The notes: generated from the letters alone by a model not told the origin. DNA of 64,000 bases from Russula earlei (GCA_025769875.1 JAGFNK010000023.1:62001-126000); one strand, 5' to 3'; numbered from the stretch's first letter, positions 51,606-63,008 are shown. Program-made: numbers and translations.

Positions 51606-54342
51606 ATGTCTGCAGATGTAATGACACGCCCTTCAACGGACATCACATCCCAGAAGAGGAAAAGGTGCGCTCTCTATTATATTCGATTCGACCTCCCGTA
51701 ACCTCAGCAATATACAGGTCTCGCTCCCGCTCTCTCGAGGCTGGCCCTCCCTCGATGCGGCGAAGGTCATTCTCTCCCCCGCCGCCGCGTGACATAGTAG
51801 ATTTTCCCAGAGTAGAGGACGTTGACCCCGTTCGTAGAGCTGAGCGCCAGCGCCAGCTCGCTGCACGGATGGCCGCGGTCGAGCTCGAAAAGGCGGGCGG
51901 CAAGAAGGGCGAGACAAAGGAGAAAGAGTTCGATGCGATGGCAGAGTTTGCCAAGCTAACGTCCTCGCGCTCTGGTGGCGTGTACATGCCTCCCGCGAGG
52001 CTACGGGCCCTCCAGGCGGCGGCAGCGGAGGATCGCAGCAGTACCGAGTTCCAGCGACTCTCTTGGGACGCCCTGCGAAAATCAATCACCGGTATCGTCA
52101 ACAGGGTCAACGTGAGCAACATCAAACATGTCGTTCCTGAGCTCTTCGCCGAGAACCTCATCAGAGGTCGTGGGCTCTTTGCTCGCAGTATCATGAAAGC
52201 CCAGGCGGCCAGCTTACCGTTCACACCCGTCTTTGCGTCCCTGGTTTCGATCATCAATACCAAACTACCCATGGTCGGCGAGTTGTTACTTCACCGGTTG
52301 ATCAGTCAGTTTAGAAGGGCATTCAAGAGAAATGACAAAGTATGCCAAGGAATTGAACGCCCAACTTCTGTGAACTAATGCTATTTCTCCAGACCGTTTG
52401 CCATTCTACGACTACGTTCATTGCACATCTCGTCAATCAGGGTGTTGCACACGAGCTTATCGTACTTCAGATTCTTGTCCTTCTCCTCGAGCGGCCTACG
52501 GACGATTCCATCGAAATCGCCGTTGGTACCACGCGCGAGGTCGGCGCTTTCCTCCAGGAAAACTCTCCAAAGGCCAACGCGACGGTCTTTGAACGCTTTC
52601 GCGCCGTATTAAATGAGGGCAACATCAGCCACCGTGTTCAGTACATGATTGAAGTGCTCATGCAGGTGCGCAAGGACAAGTACAAGGACAACCCAATTCT
52701 GCCAGAGGGACTCGACCTCGTAGAGGAAGAGGAGCAAATTAACGCATGAAATTCAGCTGGAGGAAGATTTAAAAGTTGAGGAAGGCCTCAGTACGTATCC
52801 TGTCAGTCGCACGCGTCTTCGGTGTAACGATTCTGTTCGCAGACATATTCAAGTTCGACCCCAATTACCTTGAAAATGAGGAAAAGTACAAGGAAATCAA
52901 AGCCGACATTCTCGGGGAGGGCTCTTCCGATGACGAGTCAGGATCAGAGGGCAGTGAAAGCGATGACGAGGATGGAGGTACGTCTGGCATGGTCATTCTT
53001 CGCTCTCACGTCTGAGTATGTTGTTTCAGCCGTTCCCGAAAAGGAAGGTATTGAAGACCATACTGAAACAAACCTCGTCAATCTGCGTCGGGTGATCTAT
53101 TTGACCATTATGAATGCTCTCAACTACGAGGAAGCCGTCCATAAGCTGTTGAAAGTTCAGTTAAAGGAGGGCGAAGAGGTATTGCTTTGCTATGTGGTTC
53201 TCTCTACTGTTGCTTACCGGGTACGCTAGATTGAACTTGTCAACATGGTCATTGAGTGTTGTTCTCAAGAGCGCTCCTACTCGACTTTCTATGGGCTTGT
53301 CAGCGAACGCTTTTGCAAGCTCAATCGCGTATGGAACGAGTCGTTCGAGAGAGCTTTCGAAACGTATTACGACACAATTCACCGTTATGAAACGAATCGA
53401 TTGCGTAACATTGCGCGTCTGTTCGGCCACCTTCTTGCGAATGATGCCATCTCTTGGGCTGTTTTTCAGGTGATCAAGATGAACGAAGACGATACCACAA
53501 GCTCAAGTCGTATTTTTGTCAAGATAATGATGCAGGAAGTCACGGAGAGTATGGGTTTACCGACTCTAAAAGAGCGCTTCGCGGACCCGGAGATTAAGGC
53601 ATTTGTGCGGCGGCATGTTCCCGTTGGATAATCCAAAAAACACGCGCTTCTCCATCAACTACTTCACGAGTGTCGGACTTGGCGTTCTTACCGAAGAGAT
53701 GCGCGAGCATCTAAAGGTGAGCCAACCTTTCAACGGTTTAATATATCCTAGCGCTAATATGTTCTTCGCTAGAACGCCCCTCGCCTCATTCTGGAGCAAC
53801 GCCGCGCGATGTTGGAGGCCGAATCCTCCTCTTCTGACACTTCTTCAGAATCGGATTCATCATCTGACATCACCAAGTCTGACTCTGATAATAAATCTAA
53901 TGCGTCATCGGATGACTCTCGCGACCGCCGCTCTTATCGTCGCTCGCCGTCTCCGCCCCCTCGTTTTGGACGAGATTCGCCTCGCCATCGGCGAGATGTC
54001 AGTCAGACACCTCCACGACCCCGTCCCCGCCGAGACTCGCCGCCCCGCAGACGCGATGACAGCCGGACGCCGTCGCCCACTCGCTCTCGAAGGGACGACG
54101 ATCGAGATCGACGCGACAATAGCCGTAATGGTTATGGTGATCGAGATCGCCGTGAGTCCCCCGCACTGCGTCGTCGGCGCAGCGACTCGGTTTCGAGGAC
54201 TCCACCTCGTGGTGGGCGCTACGAGCGTGAACGTTCTCCGCCACGTCGAGAGAGCGCGCGGGATAGGGATCGGTCTCGGTCTCGTGACTACGAGCGTAGG
54301 CGGGATGATTCACGGGACAGATACAGAGAACGCCGGCGCTAA
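51606..54342 (+). CDS. CWC22: Pre-mRNA-splicing factor Cwc22 (MIF4G-MA3)
   Basis: Spliceosome component that guides eIF4A3 and exon-junction complex deposition. It starts [19 protein letters not shown] and joins to an RS region and [20 protein letters not shown]. The MIF4G domain follows ([80 protein letters not shown]), then [20 protein letters not shown] and an acidic linker. The MA3 domain contains [39 protein letters not shown] and [20 protein letters not shown]. It ends in a long RS/RD tail ([21 protein letters not shown]). Extra bases near 52741 ([13 protein letters not shown]) and 53605 ([13 protein letters not shown]) break an otherwise continuous frame. Confidence 0.9.
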
Positions 54343-55076
54343 TGCGGACCGTAGGGGCGTTCGTAAGTTTTGTTTTCTGGTCCGTAATATGTCCACTTGG
54401 GTTATCCACGAAACCTTTCACTATTGTTTCTTGGGTGTGAGCAGACAACACATTTGTACGTCTGTCTCACATAACTATGATCAAACCGTCACTAGGCGTC
54501 ACAGGTAACAATGGTTCAATTACAAGACGGAACCCATTCATAGGCATACGGGAAAGCCAACAAACGGAATATGCACTCAGTGGTGGAACACCCATGGCGG
54601 CCCCTGGGTATCACTTCCTCTGCCAATGCTTCAACAGCTGCGTAAACTCATGTGGTATGACCTCTCATGGACGTGAAAGGGTCCTTATCCTAAAGCTTGC
54701 ATTGATAATTGCACCGCGCTCGAGCAGATAACCGCGCAGTTTTGACACCGCCCTGTGAGATGCTACATTCCGCGCACTCGACGAATTCTTTTACTTTCGA
54801 ATCAATTAGCATCTGGTACCATCTCCCTTCGATTGTCATTATTTGACTTCATGCACATCATATGGGCGTGGGTGGTGGAGTCTGTCTCGCAAGTCACGTG
54901 CTCGCGTGCTCCTTCCGTCTCTTTCCGGGCCTCAACATATTTTATCTCTAGCCACTTCTCAATAAAGGGGGATCCCGTTTCCCTTCTCAATCTCATTCTC
55001 TGAATTGCCTCAAGACGTTCGAAAGTTCTCATCGCGTCCGCGTTACGTTTCCCGTTCCTCCCTTCTCTCTGTCAGG
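54343..55076. other. Intergenic region between convergent genes
   Basis: About 730 nt after CWC22 and before the end of a minus-strand hypothetical gene. No domain-bearing frame or repeat recognised. Confidence 0.4.
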
Positions 55077-55490
55077 TCAGGTGACCAGCGTGTTCCCGAC
55101 TGCGCAACAATGCATCTGTGAATCAGGCTGAGTTCGACCAATTGAAGTCAACATGAGCAAGGCGAAACCAGAAGGCAGGAAACACACTACCCGTCTCCGC
55201 CATTCTTGTTCATTCCAACCTTCAGGTAAAGCCCATTCGGGCATCTCGTCCGAGTCTGGAGGGTCTTGAGGACAGACGAGCACATAATGAACCTCGACGC
55301 TTCTTGCCACGTTATCTTCCTTCTTGAAATGCCGTGACGAGTATAGTGAGCGAGAACTCGGCTGCGTGTCTGTGAGACGCAGTGTCGCTTGACGGTTGGC
55401 ATTGGCGTCTTGTGAGCAGAGGGTATCAACGACCTTTTCAATCTTGTCATAGCCCTTCGCTGAACCCCTATGCTTCTTCGAAGTGGTCAT
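55077..55490 (-). CDS. Hypothetical small protein
   Basis: Unrecognised frame of 137 codons. It starts MTTSKKHRGSAKGYDKIEKV and contains VEVHYVLVCPQDPPDSDEM followed by PEWALPEGWNEQEWRRR. After RRR a plausible GT-AG intron whose length is a multiple of three (donor GTAGTG, acceptor CACAG) may be removed, giving a shorter end MHCCAVGNTLVT at the same stop. There is no signal peptide and no membrane segment. The Trp/Glu-rich segment looks like a small folded domain. Coding status is moderate: composition and the optional in-frame intron favour a gene, but no family is known to me. Confidence 0.4.
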   Translation of the reverse strand: MTTSKKHRGSAKGYDKIEKVVDTLCSQDANANRQATLRLTDTQPSSRSLYSSRHFKKEDNVARSVEVHYVLVCPQDPPDSDEMPEWALPEGWNEQEWRRRVVCFLPSGFALLMLTSIGRTQPDSQMHCCAVGNTLVT

Positions 55491-55687
55491 TTATAGGACG
55501 GAAAGATGGATAGTGAATGGCTTTCAATACACTCCAACCAGTCAAATTTGATGAGAATCGATTAGGCGATTCGGTTATGTAAAAAGTTGCCTAGGGGCCG
55601 GGGAATTAATATGGATAATATATAGTATATTGCATTATATGATGATAAGTACATATATCTATTTTTTTTTTCTCGCCCCAAACAGGA

Positions 55688-56028
55688 TTACCCCAAACCG
55701 GTGCCTGAAACTTGTTCCATTGCTTTCTTTGTCCGCGCGTGACGGTCCATACCCTTATATTCGGAGTCAGATTCGGAGGGCGACTCAGTTGTTAATCTGA
55801 AGAGGTTTTTAAATTTGCGCCTGTCCACTCCGGCTGCAGCCGCTGCACCCGACTGTTGCTAGATCCAGCCCTGGGGACACAGCGAGTCCAAGTCGAATTC
55901 AAGGATGCAAAAGAATGAAGAGGTGGGGCTTACGTAGTGGGTGCGGCGGTCCCTGATGGAAGCGTCGCGAACGACGGAACGATGCCCACGGCGAGGCAGA
56001 TAATGGTAAAAACGGAGGAAGTTCGCAT
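55688..56028 (-). CDS. Candidate small secreted protein
   Basis: Proposed two-exon gene of about 75 residues. Exon 1 (55934-56028) encodes a signal-peptide-like start: MRTSSVFTIICLAVGIVPSF then ATLPSGTAAPTT, with a positive residue, a hydrophobic core and small residues before a plausible cut after SFA. A 113-nt intron (55821-55933, donor GTAAGC, acceptor GACAG) joins to KFKNLFRLTTESPSESDSEY and KGMDRHARTKKAMEQ, ending VSGTGLG with stop at 55688. A TATA-like element (TATATTTAA on the minus strand, near 56170-56181) lies about 145 nt upstream of the ATG. There are no cysteines in the mature part. Other acceptors would change the join, so the exact product is uncertain. Confidence 0.45.
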
Positions 56029-56858
56029 CTTTGTATGATTGAGATCGGAGATTTAAAAACGGTAGTTGTGGATTTTGTGGAGCAGAACGGAAGGGTAGAA
56101 GGTTACCAGCACCAACAAGAAACTAGGAAATGGAAGCACAAGCTGGAGAGAATCGGAACTGCAGTTGTTGGCGTTAAATATACACCTTGGCGGGTCCCAC
56201 TCATGGCTTGCCATCAGTAAAAGGATCAGGAGGAAGATGAGAGCATATCAGACGCAGTCGAGACCGACTGGTGGTGCGCGACGGCCGCCCCCGCCTTGAC
56301 TTCCCCGGGTCCACGATATGTGGTGTCGTCAAATCAAACATCGCGGAGGCAAGAGGCGCGACTCACAATAGGCTGCTACTTAGTGACTTTTCCGGAAATG
56401 GGAGGTCCTCAATTCACTATTCACATCTATCACGTAGGTGAATCAAATCTCAATTATCGATTTGCAGTTTGCCAACTGAATGTAAGCGATGTTGATGCAT
56501 TGATGTAAAGCGGCGAGCGCGTGGTTGTTTGTTGATGAGACACGCCCGGCACGGCACCTTCGGACCCCATGTCAATTGCTGGTTGAGTTGAGTCGAGGCT
56601 GAGCGAGTCACTGGCTCATCACTTTTGAGCCAGTTGGTGATCGATTATCAGCGGACTTGACGGAGCTTGAAAACCCACAAATTCGGCGCTTGTCTGACTC
56701 AGACCAAAATAATTTAATTATATAACCGGTCGATTATAATTATAATGACCTCATACGACGACCTTTAGACCCATAGGGATGGCCCCTGCGTGCGTTCAGA
56801 CATCAATTCATCTCTTCAGAAGCTGATTTAGTATCTCATAGCACTTCCTGCGTTGGTG
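56029..56858. other. Intergenic region, no supported gene
   Basis: About 830 nt, relatively AT-rich near 56700-56760, with a TATA-like element near 56170-56181 that suits the minus-strand small gene. Nothing else recognised. Confidence 0.4.
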
Positions 56859-57773
56859 ATGTCGAAGGCTTTGGTGAGTTTTTCCTCCTCTCTTTATCTG
56901 CCGGCAACCTTGTCATCCAGATCAATCCAGTGAAGATTATATCGACGAAATGGGATTCGGACAGTGGTGGAGTATGCAAGCAACGATAAGGGCAAGAGAG
57001 TCAAGGTATGTTGTTGCCACTCCACCTTGACTTGCGTCACTATGCTTACATCCCAAACAGATTATAAGAAGGATTAAGCGAACTCACTGGTAGAGCATGC
57101 GGTAGCTGAAAGAAAGACGTGGGCCAAGTTCGGGCTTTGGGCCACTACGACCGTGGGCGAGACTGTCTTTCTAAAAGTCACCCCCAGAAACAAGGTTCGA
57201 GTTGATCTACATATCACAAAATCACTGCCATTGAACTGAGTGTCGGCAGAAACGGAATTATCCGAGCAACAAGCGTTGAAGGCTACTCTCTCTCAAAGGT
57301 CGGTGCAGGGAAGGTCGTTTGTAGGATTTGCAAGGGGGACCATTTACGGCTAAATGCCCGACCGGCCAAGGCGACCTCACAGATCATTAAACAGAAACGC
57401 CTCCGATGGAAGCCGATTCGGATCCCGACGCGCCTGCGCCCGCGGCTGCCCCAGCGGCGGGCGGTCAAAGCAAATACGTCCGCCTTCGATGCGCGACCGC
57501 GGTCCTGGTGAATCCATGTCGCGTCCGGGCGGCTCGCGTGACGACCTGCCAAACTTATGGGTCACCAATATCTCGGAGGACACGCAGGAGAACGACTTAT
57601 GTGAGCTGTTCGGCTCGTTCGGACGTGTCGCACGCGTCTACGTCTGTCGTGATCGGGATACGGGCGTCGGAAAGGGCTTTGCGTTCTTCAGCTTCGAAGA
57701 TCGGGCGGTGGCGCAGCGCGCGATGGAAAATACGAATGGGCGTGATCACGACAGCTTGATTCTGAACGTACAA
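56859..57773 (+). pseudogene. Decayed copy of translation initiation factor eIF3g (TIF35)
   Basis: Fragments of eIF3 subunit g appear in order but in different frames. They are GIRTVVEYASNDKGKRVK (about 56952-57005), RRIKRTH then VEHAVAERKTWAKFG and ATTTVGETVFLKV (57065-57180), TELSEQQALKATLSQ (57251-57295), VVCRICKGDH then TAKCP of the zinc knuckle (57314-57360), GGQSKYV, and the RRM LPNLWVTNISEDTQENDLCE, RVARVYVCRDRDTGVGKGFA, ending DSLILNVQ (57773). The frame needs one missing base at each of about 56949, 57090, 57298, 57345 and 57480, and a TAA lies in frame at 57388-57390. The N-terminal acidic part and the residues after the RRM (usually WSQP) are absent. In yeast eIF3g is essential, so another intact copy would be expected. 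Confidence 0.75.
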
Positions 57774-58389
57774 GTGGTCCCGTACGTGACGCTATTGTGG
57801 CTTTCCCTTGTCCTCTCAACATTGCGTGTGCAGAGCCTCGGGAACAAAAATGACCGCCTTTCCGTACCTTTCTGTACCATGTTGATACCGCGACACCTCA
57901 GGCTTTGCTGTTCACATGTGGCCTGTGCGACCGCAATCGTGAGATGTATTGCCATAATATTCTCCGGTCTCGCGTGCGGGGTTTGGGTGCATCACTGGCA
58001 ATTGATTGGTGTCTGCAGAGGCTCCACTTGGTTTCATGACAGTGAGTTATTATCGCACGCAGCAGTAACACCATCTCTGTGGAGCCGTCGGGACCTGCAT
58101 CGCAGTCGTTGCTCTGGAATGGACAGCCACGGGATGGACGGCAGTCACCGAATATTGTTCGATTGTGCAATTGGGGACGAGGTGTCAGGTGCTACACTGC
58201 TGTGTGGGCGTGGGCGGGATGTAGGAGTCGCTGCGCAGAACGCCGAATTTTGCACGCTTTCTGGACTTTGTTGTCGTCTGACGTCAGTCCTCGTCGTCAG
58301 TATCCTTGGCTTGGTAATAATAGACCTCTCTAGTCTCGTGCAAACAGAACCTAATATGACCTCCAGGGCTCATTCTCATCTCACCCATC
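57774..58389. other. Unassigned region before the Crinkler-like gene
   Basis: About 615 nt. The plus strand is open in one frame for much of this stretch but encodes no recognisable domain and probably reflects chance extension of the decayed eIF3g frame. Confidence 0.35.
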
Positions 58390-60100
58390 ATGTCAAACCG
58401 AGAAGAACTTACCGAGATCAATGCTGGTAGGCTCTCTCTATTCCCTATTCTGGGTACCTTTCAACCTATCTGTTTCTGTAGATCCCAACAACTGGACGTG
58501 GACTCCTGGTCGTTGGGGTACAGCGTCCGAACGGTGGAAGGTCTTCGCGGACAGGGCGCGGGAATCCGAGCCCATGGCTGAAACCTTCGATCTGCTCAAT
58601 CTTGCATCTCCACACAACACAACTGCGCTCGTTTGAGAGTGCTACCGAGAGGCGGAGAATGTCGTTTGGCATCAAGTGGTCAGATCCCCCAACACAGGGG
58701 TCATTTTTACTGGTCAACCTGGGATTGGTAAGCACTCATTTCTTCAGTCGTTGCTGTGCAAAGCAGAAACAGTTTCTCCAGGTAAAACACTTTTCCTCTG
58801 GTACCTTCTTATCCGCCTCTTGCAGGACAACCAAAACATCTTGTTCATCGATGATGGGGGCAGAGCAATCCTCTTTTATCTTGGTAATATCTATGTGCTT
58901 TTGGGCCCTCTGGATGGAGATGACCTTCCTGAAAATTTCAAAGATGGGTTTATATGGCTTCTTTTTGACACACCTAGTCCATCCTCTCCCATCCCACTGG
59001 TGGCGAATTCCCCACTATGTTTCCCGATTCAGACCCCTTCTCCGAACCCCGCACATTTCTCTACTTGGCGCAAGCATCGGAGGCCACTTTACACTGCCTT
59101 CCCGATCTGGTCTATTGAAGAACTGAGGAGGGGGTACGACATTTTTCGACATGTATTTTTCCCAACTTCCTTGTTTCTTAGATTAGAACTGGATCGCGAG
59201 TTCGAAGGGTTCAAAGCTCGCTTAGAGCAATACTTGAAGTCATGGCATGATACCCCATCTGCCCATCCCACCAATTCAGATCCGATCCACTTTCACTTCA
59301 CACATATCAGATCACTCCATGGGGAAAACCCGCCGGAGATCGAGAAAGCGATCGACGATATTCTGAACAACGCCGTCAAGTATTTTGGATTCGTCGCCCG
59401 GGACATTTTCCGAGCGGTGCTCTCGGACTTTCACGACATCTATAATGACACCATGTCCGCGCTCAAAAAGTCACCTAATGATCTCGGGGAGATGCTGCGT
59501 ATGGTCGTAGGTAGCGAGGACCTCTCAATGAGCCAGCCTTCCCATCTCCTCATTGTCATCAAATCTCGCCACAAGGTTGGGCTCAGTGTGGAATGGGACG
59601 TTGACTTCAGGACTTCCTGGGTAGCAAGGGCGGTGGCGCGCAAATTTCAGAAGTATGAGGAACGACGTGTGCGCGAGCTCATCTCGTATCTCAAATTTGT
59701 TTCCCAAGGGGTAACACTTGCATCATGGCTTTTCGAAGCCTATGCCCATAGGAAGATCGTAGCCGGTGTGAGGCAGCATAATGTCTGGCAACGGAATCAC
59801 GCGCGGAAACGCGACGCGACATATTACAGTGACGCCTCCCCTCATCTCCCTTTCATTCCTCAGCCCTTTCATACACCACAAGCAACCTCATGTCCGACAT
59901 CAAGACCTCGACCACATCGCCCAGCCCTCGCCACCAACCACGCGCGCACGCCACATCCCGGCTCACACGATGTGTTCGCATCTCAGCCTTTCACCAAGGC
60001 CTCGACCGCCTTGCCTGGTCCTGATTCCCTTTCACCTTTTCATTTCCTTTCATCATCTTCTTCCCTTTGTTTCTCATGCCCTGTATATGAAAACCCTTAG
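58390..60100 (+). pseudogene. Crinkler/RHS-like P-loop protein, in-frame stop
   Basis: Resembles the basidiomycete Crinkler-like P-loop proteins found in large variable families. Exon 1 MSNREELTEINA joins to DPNNWTWTPGRWGTASERWK. An in-frame TGA at 58634-58636 then interrupts before the conserved ECYREAENVVWHQVV. The P-loop is split by an intron (about 58731-58789): FTGQPGI-GKTLFLWYLLIRL. It is followed by QNILFIDDGGRAILFYLGNI, FPIQTPSPNPAHFSTWRKHR, a TAFPIWSIEELRRGYD segment, and a helical C-terminal half (LKKSPNDLGEMLRMVV, LISYLKFVSQGVTLASWLF, EAYAHRKIV). After 59770 the sequence becomes Ser/Pro/His-rich and non-family-like, so the C-terminus is probably lost. Either a pseudogene or two partial proteins; the family assignment is by motif memory only. 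Confidence 0.6.
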
Positions 60101-60660
60101 CTACTCTGTAGTAGGGACAGTTTTCTGAATACTAATCCTTTCTCTCCTCTCTCCAACTTCGAAATGACTACGTGCGCGATACCGGCTCTCTTCTCCTCCT
60201 CTTGCTCTCACCCCTGGTTCCCCAGTTGACATACACTTACCGGTCTTAGCATGCTCCACCTACCCAAAACCATCTTAAGGCCATCACTACTCCGCTGCGC
60301 AGGTTGAGTTGAGATTTTGCACTCAACTTTGCCAGTGATTGTCCCACGCTTCCTAATTAGGTGCGGAAGTGCCACGTCCCGGTGAAGGCCAATTGGACAA
60401 AATTTACACTCAGCCAGCAGATACGTCGTATCCGAAACCTTGTGTGTTCCACCTGTGGGTACGTCATGATCTGCCAACTACCCCACCGTTCCAAACACTC
60501 ATCTGCTCAGAAACGGTCCTGGGAAAGAGGCCTCGTCCTGTTGACCCCCTAGATTCTCCCCAACATCTCAAAACTGTGCCGTCTCGGATCGGCAAGCAGC
60601 TGGAGTACAAGTCGATAGGATTGTCCCTCAGGATTCGCTGATTCGGTTCCCTTCTATGGT
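60101..60660. other. Unassigned region
   Basis: About 560 nt after the Crinkler-like gene. Short frames without domains; no repeat other than the hairpin further right. Confidence 0.35.
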
Positions 60661-60721
60661 CACTTCGTTGGGGTGATGCTCTTCCAGGCATTCTTTCAGC
60701 AGAGGATCTTGATGGAAATCC

Positions 60722-60775
60722 TCAATCGTTAGGATGATGCACTTCCAGGTTGAAGTGCATCATCCTAACCATTGA
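60722..60775. repeat. Near-perfect inverted repeat (hairpin)
   Basis: Arms 60722-60745 and 60752-60775 are reverse complements with one mismatch. The inner 18 bp (60728-60745 against 60752-60769, GTTAGGATGATGCACTTC) are perfect, around a 6-nt loop (CAGGTT). A weaker inverted match continues outward (GGTCACTT near 60660 against AAGTGACC near 60789). Confidence 0.9.
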
Positions 60776-60814
60776 AGATATCCAGAAAGTGACCATTGAT
60801 TCTTTCGCTAAAAC

Positions 60815-61483
60815 ATGTCTGAATTTTACAATGATGAGGCCAACCGGAGGGTAGAGGGCCTAAGCGCTTTGAATGACATTTTATCCCTTCGTGGCCCTAA
60901 CTTATGTCGGCCGCTATTCGTAGGGGGCCGTTCGGATGGTCGCTATGACGGACCATACGGCGCAGCGTCGTGCATCATCGAGTTCAAAAACGAGCTCGCT
61001 GGCATTTCATCAATTCCCGTGGTCGAACTCACTGACCACGTCACCCAATCGCAAAATGAAACAATGAATAAACAAACACAGGGAGGTGTTTATCGGTTAG
61101 AGGGTGCCGTGCCTGGGCCTGACAATTGTTGGTAAGTTGGACATCCTCGCACGGGTCTGACATGCATACGAGGCCCATATGTCACGTTTTCTGCAGCTGT
61201 TGGCGCATTGTGAGCCTCACCCCTGAGCTGTCGTGTGTCTCATCTGCCTTCAAAGGGAAATGATCGAAAGAGGCTCTATTCTGCCTTTTCCTGCGCATTG
61301 GATCTTTTCCGTCGCATAAACATAAATGTAACGATGCAGCTCGTTTCGGAAAACCGCTCAACGATCGAACTTCCGGACAATGATGAAATATATGGGAATC
61401 AAATATATTTCATCATTGCCCTAATGGCAATTCCGAGTTCCAATTTCGGATTGTTTTGGCTCCATCCCGACGCGCAGGACTAA
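60815..61483 (+). pseudogene. Fragment with a nuclease-like ExK motif
   Basis: Two frames encode pieces of one basidiomycete-type accessory domain. The first (60815-61135) starts MSEFYNDEANRRVEGLSALN and contains DILSLRGPNLCRPLFVGGRS, then DGRYDGPYGAASC and IIEFKNELAGISSIPVVEL. The second (61235-61483) contains VSSAFKGNDRKRLYSAFSC. Between them, a change of frame and in-frame stops occur (GPYVTFSAAV near 61170 is in another frame). The arrangement of Asp residues followed by IIEFKNE resembles the D-ExK core of PD-(D/E)XK nucleases, which in fungi are often coupled with Crinkler or kinase domains. It lies 700 nt from the Crinkler-like gene. The fragment ends without a complete domain. Confidence 0.45.
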
Positions 61484-61670
61484 CTTTGGGCAAAAGGTAA
61501 GATGGCGGCGGGCAAGGCTAAGATCGGACTGGGCGACAGACGGTGTTGGCATGATGGCAACGGGCGAGAATGGCGCTGAGATGGCAGCACTGGATAATTT
61601 GTTTGTTAAAACTTTTGTTCGTGCTCATACATCGCGTTGTTGTAGATACGATGACCCAGACAACCAGAAC

Positions 61671-62792
61671 TCAAGAGAGAGCGGGACCGTCATCCCGTGT
61701 GAGCGTCCGATAGGTTTCGTCCCTCCTGCACCCCCGCATCTCGCGATACCGTCGGATCGCATTTTCCCGTTCCGTCTCCATCATGGCGCGCTGCGCCATC
61801 GAAAGCACGCCCGCGACGACCGCCTTGGCCTTCCCAGGCCGTGAGCGGTGCTTCTTGGCCCCGCGCGGGAGACTCTTCAGCGCGGGAGGAGCCGTCACGA
61901 CGTCGTTCAGACGGCGCGGCGCGGCGCTGGACGTGGTCGCAAACTCCTTTGGCCGATCGTCGTCGTCGTCGTCGTCGCGGCGTGCGGCCCCGGCGTGGGC
62001 TTTCGATTGTTGTTGGCGGGCGTTCGAAGAGGGCGGCGGTCGGCTTGAGGGCTGTCGTACGGTTTTGGTTTTGGCCGCTTTGGCGGAGCCGTGGGGGGAG
62101 GCGCCGGCGGGGGCGGCTATTGCGGACGTTGCGTTCCTTTCCTTGCGCTCCGTCGCGGCCGAAGCGCGCATCGCGGATCGCACGAGCGGACGCATGTAGT
62201 CCTCGACTCTCCTGTAAAAAAGGTGCGGGGAAAGCACAGTAAAAAAAAAAGGACGAAAGAAGATCGCTCATGAGAGGTGGGCTGGCTGGCTGACCCAAAA
62301 CATAAACATCCGGAGGGGGGTCAAAAGAACGCACCGGTCGAAATGCTTGAGCGATTCCCCCGGTTGGATCTCAACGGCACCGTTCGGGTCGCGGCGGTCT
62401 CTGCCCTCCGCCAACGCCAATGCTTTTTGACCCTTCTCTGTTTCCGCTGCTGCTGCTGCCGCCGCCGCCGCCGCATCCGTGCGACGTTTCTTGACTGGTG
62501 GGGCCTTCGATGCGTCGATGTCGTTTTCGGCGCCTCCCTCTTCAATCCGTAGTCGTGCACGCTTCTGCCGATACTCTGCGTGGATTCTCGCTGCGTCCAG
62601 CACGCGCGCAGCAGACTTGGGGATGCGTTCGGTGCTGATTCCGGTGCGGCTGTTGCCGCTGGATGGAGCGAGATCTGCGCCTCTAGGCAAATGAGAGTGA
62701 AGCTTGATGGTGTGATACGAAGATCTGGGCTTGGCTTACCTTTCTTTCTTCTGTTGCTCGCGCACGGAACGTTTCGCGCGTTTATGAGGCAT
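61671..62792 (-). CDS. Basic nuclear or nucleolar protein, conserved in basidiomycetes
   Basis: Not assigned to a characterised family; it is remotely like CCDC137-type nucleolar proteins. Exon 1 starts at 62792 with MPHKRAKRSVREQQKKE and joins through a 58-nt intron to RGADLAPSSGNSRTGISTER, then IPKSAARVLDAARIHAEYRQ, a KKRR nuclear localisation patch, an Ala run (about 62448-62478) and PGESLKHFDR. A second intron (about 62223-62333) joins to RVEDYMRPLVRSAMRAS, Lys/Ala-rich sequence, an Asp run (61955-61975) and KEFATTSSAAPRRLNDVVTA then PPALKSLPRGAKK. It ends in a charged helix AMMETERENAIRRYREMRG. All joins are GT-AG. High GC. The product is likely involved in ribosome biogenesis or chromatin, by composition only. 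Confidence 0.6.
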
Positions 62793-63008
62793 TGCTCAGT
62801 GCACACACCGACCGCGAGTTTTTGGTTTGGATGGAGTTCTCCATATATTACATAATAACATAGTGGCAAACGACCCAGCACCGTACTATCGTGATGTAGC
62901 ATGCATGTAAATAATATTTACTTTGTGATGTATACCGTAAGCCCAAAGTGCTACAAGATGTGGATTTGCTCCAAACAGTGGCCCCACTCGGAACCCTGCC
63001 ACTAGGAA

